A stretch of 24,179 nt of DNA from JAMWCX01 sp964352425 (lineage in GTDB: Bacteria; Omnitrophota; Gorgyraeia; 2-01-FULL-45-10), in contig CAYGRZ010000027.1 of the NCBI GenBank assembly GCA_964352425.1, positions 1 through 24,179 on the forward strand, written 5' to 3'. Both the position numbers and the translations under genes were made by a program. Position 1 is the first letter of the stretch, and each line of letters opens with the position of its first letter. A model generated the notes under the pieces. That model ran no database searches. It saw only the letters and a list, made by a program, of their open reading frames with translations, and had not been told where the DNA came from. This document shows, piece after piece, positions 15,025-23,237 of this stretch.

Positions 15025-16520
15025 TTGACGGCTCCGATCATACTATGCGCATAGTTGGTCGCGTTCAAAAGAACATTCGCGGCGGGAATGAGGAAATCTT
15101 TCGAGACGGCCGGTATGATAAGCGCCCCTCCCGCTATGCATAGCAGGGCAAGCATCACCATGGAAGCCCTCATCAGAAACGGCACTTCCCTGGCAGCCGC
15201 ACGATTTCCGGCCGGCTTCACAAAGAACGCGAACTTCTGGACCTTCATGAATGAAGACAGCGTCAGAAGGCTTGCCAGTATCGCGAATACGCCATAGACG
15301 TAATGGCCCGATTGAACGGCCGCCAGCACTATGATAAGCTTCGACCAGAACCCGTTAAATGGCGGGATGCCCGAAATAGACAGCGACGCCACGAGCGACG
15401 TGTTGAAAGTCGTTGGCATGGTATCTTTAAGGCCCCCCATCTCTTTAAGGTCCCTTGTCCCGGTCGCGTACTCTATGGCGCCTGAATTTAAAAAGAGCAG
15501 TGACTTGAAAACGGAGTGGTTGAAAAGGTGGAAGAGCCCGCCGATTATGCCGAGGGGTGTCCCGAGCCCGATCCCCAGCACTATGTAACCGATCTGGCTT
15601 ATGGAATGGTATGCCAGGAGGCGTTTCAAGTTCCATTGTCCTATGGCAAGAAAAACACCCACGAGCATTGATGCGGCCCCCAGGAACATCAGGACGGAAC
15701 ATACGGCCGGGGTGGCGCCGATGACGCTGTAGAAGATCCTGGCCAGGCAATATACGCCCAGCGCCTTTATCAGCACGCCGGAAAGCATCGCGGAGACAGG
15801 CGCCGGCGCAGGATGCGCGTCCGGAAGCCAGCTATGGAACGGGACTAACGCGGCCTTCAGGCCGAATCCCATCAGGAACAGGACGCTGACAAACTGCAGG
15901 GCCTTTGCCGGAGGCCTAGTCGCAAGCGCCGCCGATATATCGGCCAGGTTCAGCGTCGAAGTATAACTGTACAGGAATGCTATCCCAAGCAATATGAACG
16001 TCGACGCGACGGTACCCATCACGGCGTATTTAAATGAGGCCTCAAGCTCTTGGGCCTCCGTGCCGAAAGCAACAAGAAAATATGCCGCCAGCGCCGCTAT
16101 TTCCATAAAGACGTAAAGATTGAAAATGTCCCCCGCGATCAGGACGCCGTTGATGCCGGCCAGGAGGACCATAAATAAAGAATAAAATTTCCATGTGTCC
16201 GTATATCTCTTCATGTAATCCACGGAGTAGACCGTTATTAAAAAGGCCATCAGGTTGACGGTGACCAGCATGAAGACCGAAAGTCCGTCGACGACCAGGC
16301 TTATCCCGGCCGGCGGCATCCATAAGCCGACCCTGCAGACCAGCACCTTAGAGGCAATCGCACATTTCGCACAATAAAACGAGACCGCGACGAGGGCAAA
16401 CGAGACGGCGCATGACAGCAGGCCGCCGGCTGCCTTCATCCTTTTGGCAACAATCGGAATGAGAAATGCCGAAGCCAGCGGAATTATGATGAGATACGGT
16501 AGTGGCGGCATATTATCCAT
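15021..16520 (-). CDS. mrpD: MrpD/MbhH-type proton- or sodium-translocating antiporter subunit
   Basis: This 499-residue, 14-helix member of the NuoL/M/N family has all the charged residues expected for ion pumping. Glu140 lies in TM5 (YVFMEIAALAAYFLV), Lys222 in TM7 (GFGLKAALVPFHSWLPDAH) and Lys252 in TM8 (LSGVLIKALGVY), and there is a Lys in TM12 (NGFWSKL). The gene overlaps mrpC by 8 bases and mrpE by 4. In Mbh the equivalent MbhH sits next to the NuoH-like subunit and is thought to translocate protons. Nothing in the sequence looks damaged, in contrast to the larger NuoL-like paralog upstream. Confidence 0.93.
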   Translation of the reverse strand: MDNMPPLPYLIIIPLASAFLIPIVAKRMKAAGGLLSCAVSFALVAVSFYCAKCAIASKVLVCRVGLWMPPAGISLVVDGLSVFMLVTVNLMAFLITVYSVDYMKRYTDTWKFYSLFMVLLAGINGVLIAGDIFNLYVFMEIAALAAYFLVAFGTEAQELEASFKYAVMGTVASTFILLGIAFLYSYTSTLNLADISAALATRPPAKALQFVSVLFLMGFGLKAALVPFHSWLPDAHPAPAPVSAMLSGVLIKALGVYCLARIFYSVIGATPAVCSVLMFLGAASMLVGVFLAIGQWNLKRLLAYHSISQIGYIVLGIGLGTPLGIIGGLFHLFNHSVFKSLLFLNSGAIEYATGTRDLKEMGGLKDTMPTTFNTSLVASLSISGIPPFNGFWSKLIIVLAAVQSGHYVYGVFAILASLLTLSSFMKVQKFAFFVKPAGNRAAAREVPFLMRASMVMLALLCIAGGALIIPAVSKDFLIPAANVLLNATNYAHSMIGAVK

Positions 16521-16851
16521 TGAGCCTATTTATCTTCGTTATATCGAACGTCCCGTATTTTTCGTATATCCTCAGGGCCACTGCCACCAACATGAGAGTC
16601 AAAGATAATCCTATGACGATGGCGGTCAGCACGACCGCCTGCGGCAGGGGGTCGACCATGTTCCCGATCACCTGGTCATGCGCGAATATGGGAGACCGGC
16701 CCTCCCGGCGGTAGCCTATGAGGACAAAGAAGAGATAGACCGAATATTCCATGATGCCTATGCCGATTATTATCTTTATGATGTTCCTTTTTCTGAAGAC
16801 GCAATATAAGCCCACCGAGAAGAGCATCAGGCATAATAGATATGTCGTCAT
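16513..16851 (-). CDS. mrpC: MrpC/MnhC-type antiporter subunit (NuoK-like, MbhG equivalent)
   Basis: This 112-residue protein has three membrane helices related to NuoK. Family marks are IIIGIGIMEYSVYLFFV with the conserved Glu in helix 2, and DPLPQAVVLTAIVIGLSLT in helix 3. It is preceded by a 50-bp spacer made of a 7-bp tandem repeat, unusual in an operon where most genes overlap, and that spacer supplies only a weak Shine-Dalgarno (AAAGGTAAG). Confidence 0.92.
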   Translation of the reverse strand: MTTYLLCLMLFSVGLYCVFRKRNIIKIIIGIGIMEYSVYLFFVLIGYRREGRSPIFAHDQVIGNMVDPLPQAVVLTAIVIGLSLTLMLVAVALRIYEKYGTFDITKINRLNG

Positions 16852-16856
16852 AAAAT

Positions 16857-16898
16857 TCTTACCTTTTACTTTTTACTTATTACTTTTTGCTATGTACT
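16857..16898. repeat. 7-bp tandem repeat (TTTTACT family) between mrpB and mrpC
   Basis: Six adjacent 7-bp units on the plus strand read TCTTACC, TTTTACT, TTTTACT, TATTACT, TTTTGCT and ATGTACT. It fills most of the gap between the mrpB stop (16902) and the mrpC start (16851). It appears to be a decaying minisatellite. Confidence 0.7.
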
Positions 16899-16901
16899 AA
16901 C

Positions 16902-17351
16902 TCACTCCGGGTGTTCATGAGCTTTGCTTATAAATACAAGCGCGACAAATATGGCGAAAAGACCCGCGCCGACGATGGTCATTTCGCATAAAGGCAGTAT
17001 TATTTCATTGACGGATGCCTGACACGATGTCCATCTGCTCAAAAGCGCATTCAGCCGGACGCACACGCCCTCGGAGCCTGCCGTCGCTATATAAAGGAAT
17101 ACCAGGGCGCTCGTGCCTATCAAAACGCGAAGCACGCCGGCGCGCAGGCTCTTCAGGGCAACGTCCTTGCCGAACGCCAGCATGATATGCACGAACGCCA
17201 GCGCCACGATCACGCCGCCCGCGAATCCCCCGCCCGGAGAGATATGGCCGCAGAGCGCTATATAGACGCCGTACAAAAGTATGAATCCGAGCGTCAGCTT
17301 CGTCACAATCCTGACCATGAAAGTCATGCCCTTTTCCTCTTTACCGTTCAT
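16902..17351 (-). CDS. mrpB: MrpB/MnhB-type antiporter subunit (MbhF equivalent)
   Basis: This 149-residue protein has four membrane helices. The MrpB hallmark HISPGGGFAGGVIVALAFV is at about residues 34-52. The ATG at 17351 overlaps the stop of the MbhDE-like gene (ATGA). The frame is open for a further 15 codons upstream but those overlap the previous gene. A central loop (AGSEGVCVRLNALLSRWTSCQAS) carries two Cys and is more polar than in typical MrpB. The C-terminus ends close to the repeat-filled spacer. Confidence 0.9.
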   Translation of the reverse strand: MNGKEEKGMTFMVRIVTKLTLGFILLYGVYIALCGHISPGGGFAGGVIVALAFVHIMLAFGKDVALKSLRAGVLRVLIGTSALVFLYIATAGSEGVCVRLNALLSRWTSCQASVNEIILPLCEMTIVGAGLFAIFVALVFISKAHEHPE

Positions 17352-17878
17352 GGCCCGGTTTCCTTTTCGCGCCCGATTTTTCGCGTGACCGCCCATATCC
17401 CGATTATCGCCGTGAAAAGCGCCGTCACCTCGCCGAGCGTGTCAAGCGCCCTGTAGTTGAGCGTTATCGCCGAGACGATATTCATCGCGCCGGTCCTGGC
17501 GGTCCCTTCCTCCAGATAGATCTTCGACACCTTCATCAGCGGGCTGCCGAACGGCTGCAGGCTCTTCAATGCCAGATACGCGAAGGTCAGGAAGACGGCC
17601 AAAAATACGATTGTTGAAGATGTATTGAAAACCCACCTGCCCGACTTGCTGAACGGGAGGTCATTCCTTACCGTTGCCCTGATCAGGACTATTAAACTCA
17701 ATATCTCGACGACGAGCTGCATTATAGCAAGGTCCGGCGCCTTGAGGACCAGGAACGCCATGCACAGGCCGATGCCCACGGCGCCGACAGCGATGACGCT
17801 CGAAAGAAGGTCTTCCACGATAACCGCTATTACGGCGGCCGCTATCATGAATAACAATATAAGGTTTATTTCGACCAT
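17348..17878 (-). CDS. MbhD-MbhE fusion (MrpA C-terminal domain equivalent)
   Basis: This 176-residue membrane protein combines two domains. Residues about 5-75 match the MbhD/DUF4040 type (VEDLLSSVIAVGAVGIG, VLKAPDLAIMQLVVEILSL, with conserved Asp and Glu in the helix). Residues about 125-165 match the MbhE type (MNIVSAITLNYRALDTLGEV, TALFTAIIGIWAV). In stand-alone Mrp antiporters these domains are the C-terminal part of MrpA. Here they are a separate gene 14 bases after the NuoL-like gene, so the pair looks like a split MrpA. I chose ATG 17878, preceded by AAGGGG. The spacer contains a direct repeat CAGGTAAG. Confidence 0.88.
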   Translation of the reverse strand: MVEINLILLFMIAAAVIAVIVEDLLSSVIAVGAVGIGLCMAFLVLKAPDLAIMQLVVEILSLIVLIRATVRNDLPFSKSGRWVFNTSSTIVFLAVFLTFAYLALKSLQPFGSPLMKVSKIYLEEGTARTGAMNIVSAITLNYRALDTLGEVTALFTAIIGIWAVTRKIGREKETGP

Positions 17879-17892
17879 GCCCCTTACCTGAC

Positions 17893-19698
17893 TTACCTGA
17901 AAAAAAGCACCAGAAACATGCCTATCATGCCCACAAGGCACCAGACCAGATATGTGGGCAAGACGCCGTTATGAAGATTTTGGAGGATGCCGGTAAAGAA
18001 GAAGACACCCCTCCTCCCCTGGTCGTAGATATCGAACGACCTCGCTTCTTCGCCTTTATAAAGCGCGTCCAGTCCTTTTATATCTTTGATCGTGTCATAA
18101 AATTCTGTCCCGGATATCCTTTCCAGCTTATCAGCATCTTCCCCCCCGACGAATGTCCCGGTCGCGCGGAATCTGCCTGTCCTCAAGGCGACGTACGCAA
18201 AAAGGCCCAGGACGATGCCTATCACTATGGCAGCCGTAGCGACGGCCGGCCTCCATATCCCCAGATATACTATAGGAAGCCCTATCGCCGGCGCTATGAA
18301 GATGGGAATAGGCAGCATAAAAGCACACACGCCGAATATAAAACACACGAACGCCAGGACCAATATCGGGAATGTCATAAAGATCCCGGCCTCCTTAACG
18401 CCGCTGAAATCTTTCGAAGGCCGGCCCAGGAACACGGCGTGTGTGAGTTTCATGAAGCTTGCTATCGTCAGGGCGCTGCCGAACATTGCGGCAGAAAGCC
18501 ATACTACCCATAGATGGTTCCCGGATGTCGCGGATTCTATTATGCCCTGGTATATCATCCACTTCGAGACGAAGCCGTTGAAGGGCGGTATGCCCGATAT
18601 CGACAAAGACGCCACCAAAAAGCAGGCGAACGTGACCGGCATGTACTTGGCGAGCGCACCGAGCTTCGCGAGGTCTGTCGTCCCGGCCTTCTTTTCGACA
18701 TTGCCGCCGCCTAAGAAGAGACAGGATTTGTAGATGGCGTTATTAAGCATGTGGAAGACGCTACCCGCTATTCCTATAGCGCTGCCCGTCCCTATGCCGA
18801 GCACCATATATCCTACCTGAGATACTGCATGATATCCCAGGAGCCTCTTAAGATCATGCTGGACGAGCGCTATCATAACAGCCAGGATTATTGTAACAGC
18901 GCCGACGGCGAGCAGGAACGTATTGGAGATGGTGTTCATGACGAAGAGGTTGAGCGACGCCCTTGCAAGTAGATATATTCCGAGTAGCTTATCGAGCGAG
19001 GCCGGAAGATAGGCGGTTACGGGCGTAGGGCCGTCCTGGGCGACGTCAGGCAGCCATGAGTGGAACGGCATCACGCCGGCTTTGGCGAACGCGGCGACCG
19101 CAAGGGATATGAAAGCTATGGCAGGCAGGGGGCCGTTCAACGGCAGGTGTATCTTATCCATGGAAAAAGTTCCTGTAACAACCCAGATGAGGCCTATGCC
19201 GAATACCATTAAAGCGTCAGTGCCGCCTATTACGATAAAAGCTTTTTTTGCGGCAGCCGCCGCCTCGTCAGTGCCCTGCATGTTTACCAACAGGTATAAT
19301 AAGGCGCCGAGAAATCCCCAGAAGACCAATAGCGCCACCAGGTTATTCGCAAAAGCCGCGCCCATGGAACTGCCCAACGTCATCAGGACGAGGCAGAAAT
19401 ATTTTCCGAACGACTTTTCTATAAAACTGAAAGAATATATGCTAACCAGAAACGCGAAGAAAGATATGGCTATGGCGATAAAACCGGACAGGTTGTCGAT
19501 AATAAATATGGTTGAGGTCCCGTATTGCCATGATATCGGCTTCTTCATGAACAGGAAGATCGAGCCCGCAAGGCAGGCGATCGTCACCGCAAATGCCGCC
19601 AGTTTTGGCACGAGCCTCAACCTGTCAGGAATGGGAAGGCAGAAGAGCCCCGCAACTATCGGACCGGCTACCAGCAGCAGTAATGGATCTGAGAACAT
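17893..19698 (-). CDS. NuoL/MrpA-N-like antiporter subunit lacking the TM5 glutamate
   Basis: This 601-residue protein is a NuoL-type ion-translocating subunit with about 14 core helices and a C-terminal extension. Conserved Lys are present: Lys206 in TM7 (AFAKAGVMPFHSWLPD), Lys237 in TM8 and Lys379 in TM12 (NGFVSKW). The TM5 Glu, nearly always present in pumping members, is replaced by Gly128 (LLVFWGFLGALLYLLV; codon GGA). The tail (FVGGEDADKLERISGTEFYD, then a final hydrophobic helix) recalls the lateral-helix extension of NuoL or MbhI. The gene follows the large subunit by 3 bases. Together with the next gene (MbhDE) it equals a complete MrpA in length and content. Confidence 0.9.
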   Translation of the reverse strand: MFSDPLLLLVAGPIVAGLFCLPIPDRLRLVPKLAAFAVTIACLAGSIFLFMKKPISWQYGTSTIFIIDNLSGFIAIAISFFAFLVSIYSFSFIEKSFGKYFCLVLMTLGSSMGAAFANNLVALLVFWGFLGALLYLLVNMQGTDEAAAAAKKAFIVIGGTDALMVFGIGLIWVVTGTFSMDKIHLPLNGPLPAIAFISLAVAAFAKAGVMPFHSWLPDVAQDGPTPVTAYLPASLDKLLGIYLLARASLNLFVMNTISNTFLLAVGAVTIILAVMIALVQHDLKRLLGYHAVSQVGYMVLGIGTGSAIGIAGSVFHMLNNAIYKSCLFLGGGNVEKKAGTTDLAKLGALAKYMPVTFACFLVASLSISGIPPFNGFVSKWMIYQGIIESATSGNHLWVVWLSAAMFGSALTIASFMKLTHAVFLGRPSKDFSGVKEAGIFMTFPILVLAFVCFIFGVCAFMLPIPIFIAPAIGLPIVYLGIWRPAVATAAIVIGIVLGLFAYVALRTGRFRATGTFVGGEDADKLERISGTEFYDTIKDIKGLDALYKGEEARSFDIYDQGRRGVFFFTGILQNLHNGVLPTYLVWCLVGMIGMFLVLFFR

Positions 19699-19701
19699 GG
19701 T

Positions 19702-20889
19702 TTATTTTACTCCGAGCTTCTCTCGTATGCGCTGCGTCTTCTCCTGCGAAAGGCGTATCAGGTCCCGCGCCTTGAACAGCTCCTTGTTAGAACTATCGAC
19801 GACGATCATCCTCTCCGTGCAGCAGTAGCACGGGTCTATGGCGGCCAGTATTATCGTCGCGTCCGATATCGTCTCGCCTATCACGGTCTCCCTGAACGTC
19901 GGGAAGTTCATGTAGGTCGGCGCCCTGATCTTGTGGCGGACCGGCGAGTTCGTGCCGTCGCATTTCACGTAATGGAAACATTCGCCGCGCGGGGCCTCGA
20001 TGACGCCGATGCCCTCGCCCGGCGGTATATCCTTCGGCTTCGAGTCTATCGGCCCGTCGGGCATCTTGTCGAGGCACTGCCGCACGATCCGTGCCGACTC
20101 GTACATCTCGAGGATCCGTACGACCGTCTTGGCGAAAACGTCGCCTTCGGTCTGCGTAATGACATTCCACTTCACCCTATCGTAGACGCCGTACGGGTGG
20201 TCGCGCCGCACATCGATATCGACGCCGGAGGCGCGGGCGGTCGGCCCAAGCGCCGCATAGTCGATCGCATCCTCCTTCGTCAGGATGCCTACGCCCTTCA
20301 GGCGGGCGTGCAGCACCGGATCATCGAGGACAGCGCCCTTCAGCATATCGAGCTGCTTCAGGAATTCGTCGAGGCGCGTCAATATATAGGAGATGTGCTC
20401 TTTTTCGATATCCCGGCGCACGCCGCCGACCTTGTGCATCGCGTAGTTCTGGCGGTTGCCGGTCACCGTCTCCATAATGTCGCAGATCGGCTCGCGGTAT
20501 TTCCAGCCCCACATGAAGACCGTATTGTAACCGAGGAAGTGTCCCGCCAGGCCGAGCCAGAGCATGTGCGAATGGAGCCTCTCGAGCTCCTGCGTTATCG
20601 TCCTTATATAGAGCGCGCGCTCGGGCACCTCGAGGCCGCAGATGTCCTCGATCGCCTGGACGCAGGCGATCGGGTGCGACGACGAGCAGATGCCGCAGAT
20701 GCGCTCGACGATAAATATCGACTGGTCGAACGTCTTCGACTCGGATATCTTCTCTATGCCGCGGTGGTTATAGCCTATCCTGACGTCGACGTCGGCCACC
20801 TTCTCGCCTTCGACGACGAGCTTCCAGAACTCGGGCTCCTCCTGCAGGGGATGGTACGGGCCTATCGGTATAGTCGGTTTTGGTTTCAT
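19702..20889 (-). CDS. Group 4 [NiFe] hydrogenase large (catalytic) subunit
   Basis: This cytoplasm-facing catalytic subunit (395 residues) reversibly reduces protons to H2. Both nickel-binding motifs are intact: RICGICSSSH with Cys65 and Cys68, and DPCYCC with Cys354 and Cys357. This distinguishes it from the NuoD of complex I and from MBX-type enzymes that have lost Cys ligands. A C-terminal peptide of 35 residues follows DPCYCCTER, closely resembling the HycE cleavage site (after Arg), so a HycI-type protease is needed; one is encoded at 12713-13210. The start overlaps the NuoC-like gene by 4 bases. The precise subgroup within group 4 cannot be fixed by eye. Confidence 0.95.
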   Translation of the reverse strand: MKPKPTIPIGPYHPLQEEPEFWKLVVEGEKVADVDVRIGYNHRGIEKISESKTFDQSIFIVERICGICSSSHPIACVQAIEDICGLEVPERALYIRTITQELERLHSHMLWLGLAGHFLGYNTVFMWGWKYREPICDIMETVTGNRQNYAMHKVGGVRRDIEKEHISYILTRLDEFLKQLDMLKGAVLDDPVLHARLKGVGILTKEDAIDYAALGPTARASGVDIDVRRDHPYGVYDRVKWNVITQTEGDVFAKTVVRILEMYESARIVRQCLDKMPDGPIDSKPKDIPPGEGIGVIEAPRGECFHYVKCDGTNSPVRHKIRAPTYMNFPTFRETVIGETISDATIILAAIDPCYCCTERMIVVDSSNKELFKARDLIRLSQEKTQRIREKLGVK

Positions 20890-21353
20890 GATTTCCTCGA
20901 ATCTCTCTTCGGCACGACGAAGTTCTTCCTCATCGGGTAGACGCCTTTCGGCCAGTCGTCAGGCAGGAGCAAGGGCCGCAGGTCGGCATTGCCGTCGAAC
21001 TCGACCCCGAATAGCTCATGTATCTCCCGCTCTATCCACCAGGCGGCCTTCATCACGCCGGTTATCGTGTCGATGTGCGGGTTGTCCTTGTCTTTGAGTA
21101 TCGCCCTGACCGTGATCACGACGGCCGAGGCGTCGTACGCGAAATGGTAGAGTATCTCTATGCCGTCAAAGTCATCGACGCCGCTGGCTATATTGAACCT
21201 GCAGCCGAGGTCCTTGAAAAGGTACCTTGTGATATCGACTATGTCTTTCGGATATATGTCGATGTAGGCGCGCCTGGCGCTCTTCCGCTCGGCCTTCAGG
21301 ATCCTGCCGCCGAAGCGGTCGTTTACTTTCTTCAGAATATCGTCTATCTTCAT
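20886..21353 (-). CDS. NuoC/HycE-N-like 30-kDa hydrogenase subunit (MbhK equivalent)
   Basis: This 155-residue soluble subunit docks on the large subunit, as NuoC does on NuoD. The signature WWIEREIHELFGVEFDGNAD (about 104-123) and LLLPDDWPKGVYPMRK match the respiratory-chain 30-kDa family. In E. coli HycE the same domain is fused to the catalytic part; here it is separate, as in Mbh and many Ech-type enzymes. It overlaps both neighbours by ATGA. Confidence 0.92.
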   Translation of the reverse strand: MKIDDILKKVNDRFGGRILKAERKSARRAYIDIYPKDIVDITRYLFKDLGCRFNIASGVDDFDGIEILYHFAYDASAVVITVRAILKDKDNPHIDTITGVMKAAWWIEREIHELFGVEFDGNADLRPLLLPDDWPKGVYPMRKNFVVPKRDSRKS

Positions 21354-21784
21354 TTCGCGGCCTTTCTTGCTTTTATTGTGTCTATCAGTTTGACGAGCGC
21401 GCCGATCACCGCCTCCGGTTTCGGCGGGCAGCCGGGGATGTAGGCATCGACCGGTATGATCTCGTCGAGCGGCTCGCCGGTATTATAGCTGTCCTTGAAG
21501 AGCCCGCGCGACGAGCCGCACGCGCCGAACGCGATGACGAAACCTGGTTTCGGCATCTGCTCGTACAGTTTCCTGATTATCGGTATCGTCAGGCGGTTGG
21601 CCGAGCCGGTGCAGAGCATCACGTCAGCGTGCTTGATGCTGCCGACGAGGACGATGCCGAAACGCTCGAGGTCGAACCTCGGCGTCAGGCAATCAAGTAT
21701 CTCGATGTCGCAGTTATTACAGCTCCCGCTCGAAGCGTGGAATACGTAGATCGACTTTGTGAGTATCGTTTCCTTAAATCCCAT
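21350..21784 (-). CDS. [NiFe] hydrogenase small subunit (NuoB/EchC/MbhJ-like)
   Basis: This 144-residue subunit holds the proximal [4Fe-4S] cluster next to the nickel site. The four ligands are visible: Cys22 and Cys25 (SGSCNNCDIE), Cys89 (GACGSS) and Cys119 (PGCPPKPE). The CxxC at the first position is the hydrogenase-type arrangement, while complex I NuoB has adjacent Cys-Cys. The gene overlaps its downstream neighbour and touches the NuoH-like gene. Confidence 0.94.
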   Translation of the reverse strand: MGFKETILTKSIYVFHASSGSCNNCDIEILDCLTPRFDLERFGIVLVGSIKHADVMLCTGSANRLTIPIIRKLYEQMPKPGFVIAFGACGSSRGLFKDSYNTGEPLDEIIPVDAYIPGCPPKPEAVIGALVKLIDTIKARKAAK

Positions 21785-22726
21785 TTACCGCCCCATGTAT
21801 GCCAGCGCGACCGACACGACCGCGAGGACCGTCACGGTCCCCCAGAAGAAAGCCACAGCCTGGTCTATCCTCACCCTCGGGTTCGTGTTTTTTATCACTA
21901 TCAACAGGACGAGGACCACAATATACGCGACTACCGTCTTCACCAGCCCCACCGCATCCCGTGCCGCGCCGCCGAAATAGAGCGCGACGACGAGCGCCGG
22001 GACAGCAAACCCCAGTATCGCTTTCGCCAGTTTGAATATGCCCAGCGCCTTGCCCGAATACTCGATATACGGCCCCGACATCAGCTCCGTCTCCGCCTCC
22101 GGCATATCAAATGGTACGAAGCCGAGCTTCGCCTGGACGCAGAGGAGCATCACGACGAACGACAGCGCGCCTGAGGCACTTGCGATCGTCGCTCCGTGCG
22201 TCTGCTGGTACATGACGATCTCTCCCAGCCGTATCGCGCATCCCGACTTCATGACCGGAACCGCGAGTGTGAGTATGAACGGCAGCTCGTAGGAGAGCAT
22301 CAGCTTCATCTCCCGCGATGCCCCGAGCGACGCGAACGAGTTCTCCGACGCGAAGGCTCCCAGCATCAGCGTGATCGGCGGAATCAGCAGCAGGTACACC
22401 ACCACGATCACGTCGCCGATGAAGCCGCTCTGCGGGACGCCGCTTGTAAACAGTATGATCGTCGACACCAGCGTCGCCGCCGCAAGCCCTATGACGGGCA
22501 TCCCGAGAAAGACGGCCTTCGACACGCCCTTCGGCAGCAGCGTCTCTTTATAGAGGAGAAGCTTCAGCACATCGGCAAAATTCTGGTACCACGGCGGCCC
22601 GACTCTCCACTGCAGCCTGGCCGTCACTTTCCTGTCGACCCAGCAGACGAGAAGCCCCATCACGCCGGAAAACAGGAACCCGGGGAACACCAGGAACCAG
22701 AACAGATACTCCGCAACCTTCTCCAT
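21785..22726 (-). CDS. NuoH/HycD/MbhM-like membrane anchor subunit
   Basis: This 313-residue integral membrane subunit connects the hydrogenase module to the ion-pumping arm. Typical features are the first helix followed by CWVDRKVTARLQWRVGPPWYQNFADVLKLL, the long cytoplasmic loop with acidic residues LGASREMKLMLSYELPF, and FVPFDMPEAETELMSGPYIEYSG (about 205-227). The conserved Glu and Asp of these loops form the ion path in complex I and Mbh. It starts 6 bases after the polyferredoxin gene. Confidence 0.94.
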   Translation of the reverse strand: MEKVAEYLFWFLVFPGFLFSGVMGLLVCWVDRKVTARLQWRVGPPWYQNFADVLKLLLYKETLLPKGVSKAVFLGMPVIGLAAATLVSTIILFTSGVPQSGFIGDVIVVVYLLLIPPITLMLGAFASENSFASLGASREMKLMLSYELPFILTLAVPVMKSGCAIRLGEIVMYQQTHGATIASASGALSFVVMLLCVQAKLGFVPFDMPEAETELMSGPYIEYSGKALGIFKLAKAILGFAVPALVVALYFGGAARDAVGLVKTVVAYIVVLVLLIVIKNTNPRVRIDQAVAFFWGTVTVLAVVSVALAYMGR

Positions 22727-22732
22727 ATCGCC

Positions 22733-23236
22733 TTATTGCTTTTTCGGGCTCTCCAACACCCGCTCCCACTTATAGGAGGTCTTCACCAGCAGATAGTCCG
22801 AGACCTTAAAAATATTCTCTTCTTTCTTCTCGTCGAACTCGCCGTACCGTATGCCGTCGTGGCTGCAGGACTCTATGCATATCGGATGCTCGTTCTCGCT
22901 GAGGCGCCCGATACAGTAGTCGCACCGCGCGATCACCAGCGGTATCGTCTCCGGATAGATGACGCCGAACGGGCATGCCCTCGAGCATGACTTACAGGAG
23001 GTGCAGCGCATCATGTAGCGCTTCAGCATGTTGGTATCCTTCTGCAGTTCGATCGCCTCCCACGGGCACGACCCGACGCACGGCGCGTCGTCGCACCGGC
23101 GGCAATTGACCGCGAAATGGGCGAACTCGCGTAAGCTCGTGATGCCATTATTCGACGGGTGCTGGATGTAGCTGCAGAGCATCCCGCACTCTTCGCATTT
23201 CGAGCATATGTCCAGGTCTATCAGCAGCCGTTTCAT
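22733..23236 (-). CDS. HycB/CooF-like ferredoxin with four [4Fe-4S] clusters
   Basis: This 167-residue electron-transfer protein has 16 Cys in four groups: 11/14/17/21, 45/48/53/57, 78/81/84/88 and 105/108/120/124. The CRRCDDAPCVGSCP and CTSCKSCSRACPFG motifs are typical of HycB, CooF and HydN proteins, which link a redox enzyme to a group 4 hydrogenase. Here the neighbouring redox enzyme is an NAD(P)H/FAD subunit rather than formate dehydrogenase or CO dehydrogenase. The gene starts one base after that gene's stop and probably bridges it to the small subunit. Confidence 0.92.
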   Translation of the reverse strand: MKRLLIDLDICSKCEECGMLCSYIQHPSNNGITSLREFAHFAVNCRRCDDAPCVGSCPWEAIELQKDTNMLKRYMMRCTSCKSCSRACPFGVIYPETIPLVIARCDYCIGRLSENEHPICIESCSHDGIRYGEFDEKKEENIFKVSDYLLVKTSYKWERVLESPKKQ

Positions 23237-23237
23237 A

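Noticed and set aside
16857..16898. TTTTACT units as another Pho box
   Set aside because: Units repeat every 7 bp without 4-bp spacers, are on the opposite strand relative to the genes, and lie inside the hydrogenase operon.
19702..20889. MBX-type sulfur reductase or complex I instead of hydrogenase
   Set aside because: Both CxxC nickel motifs, the cleavable C-terminal peptide and the operon-encoded maturation protease are present.
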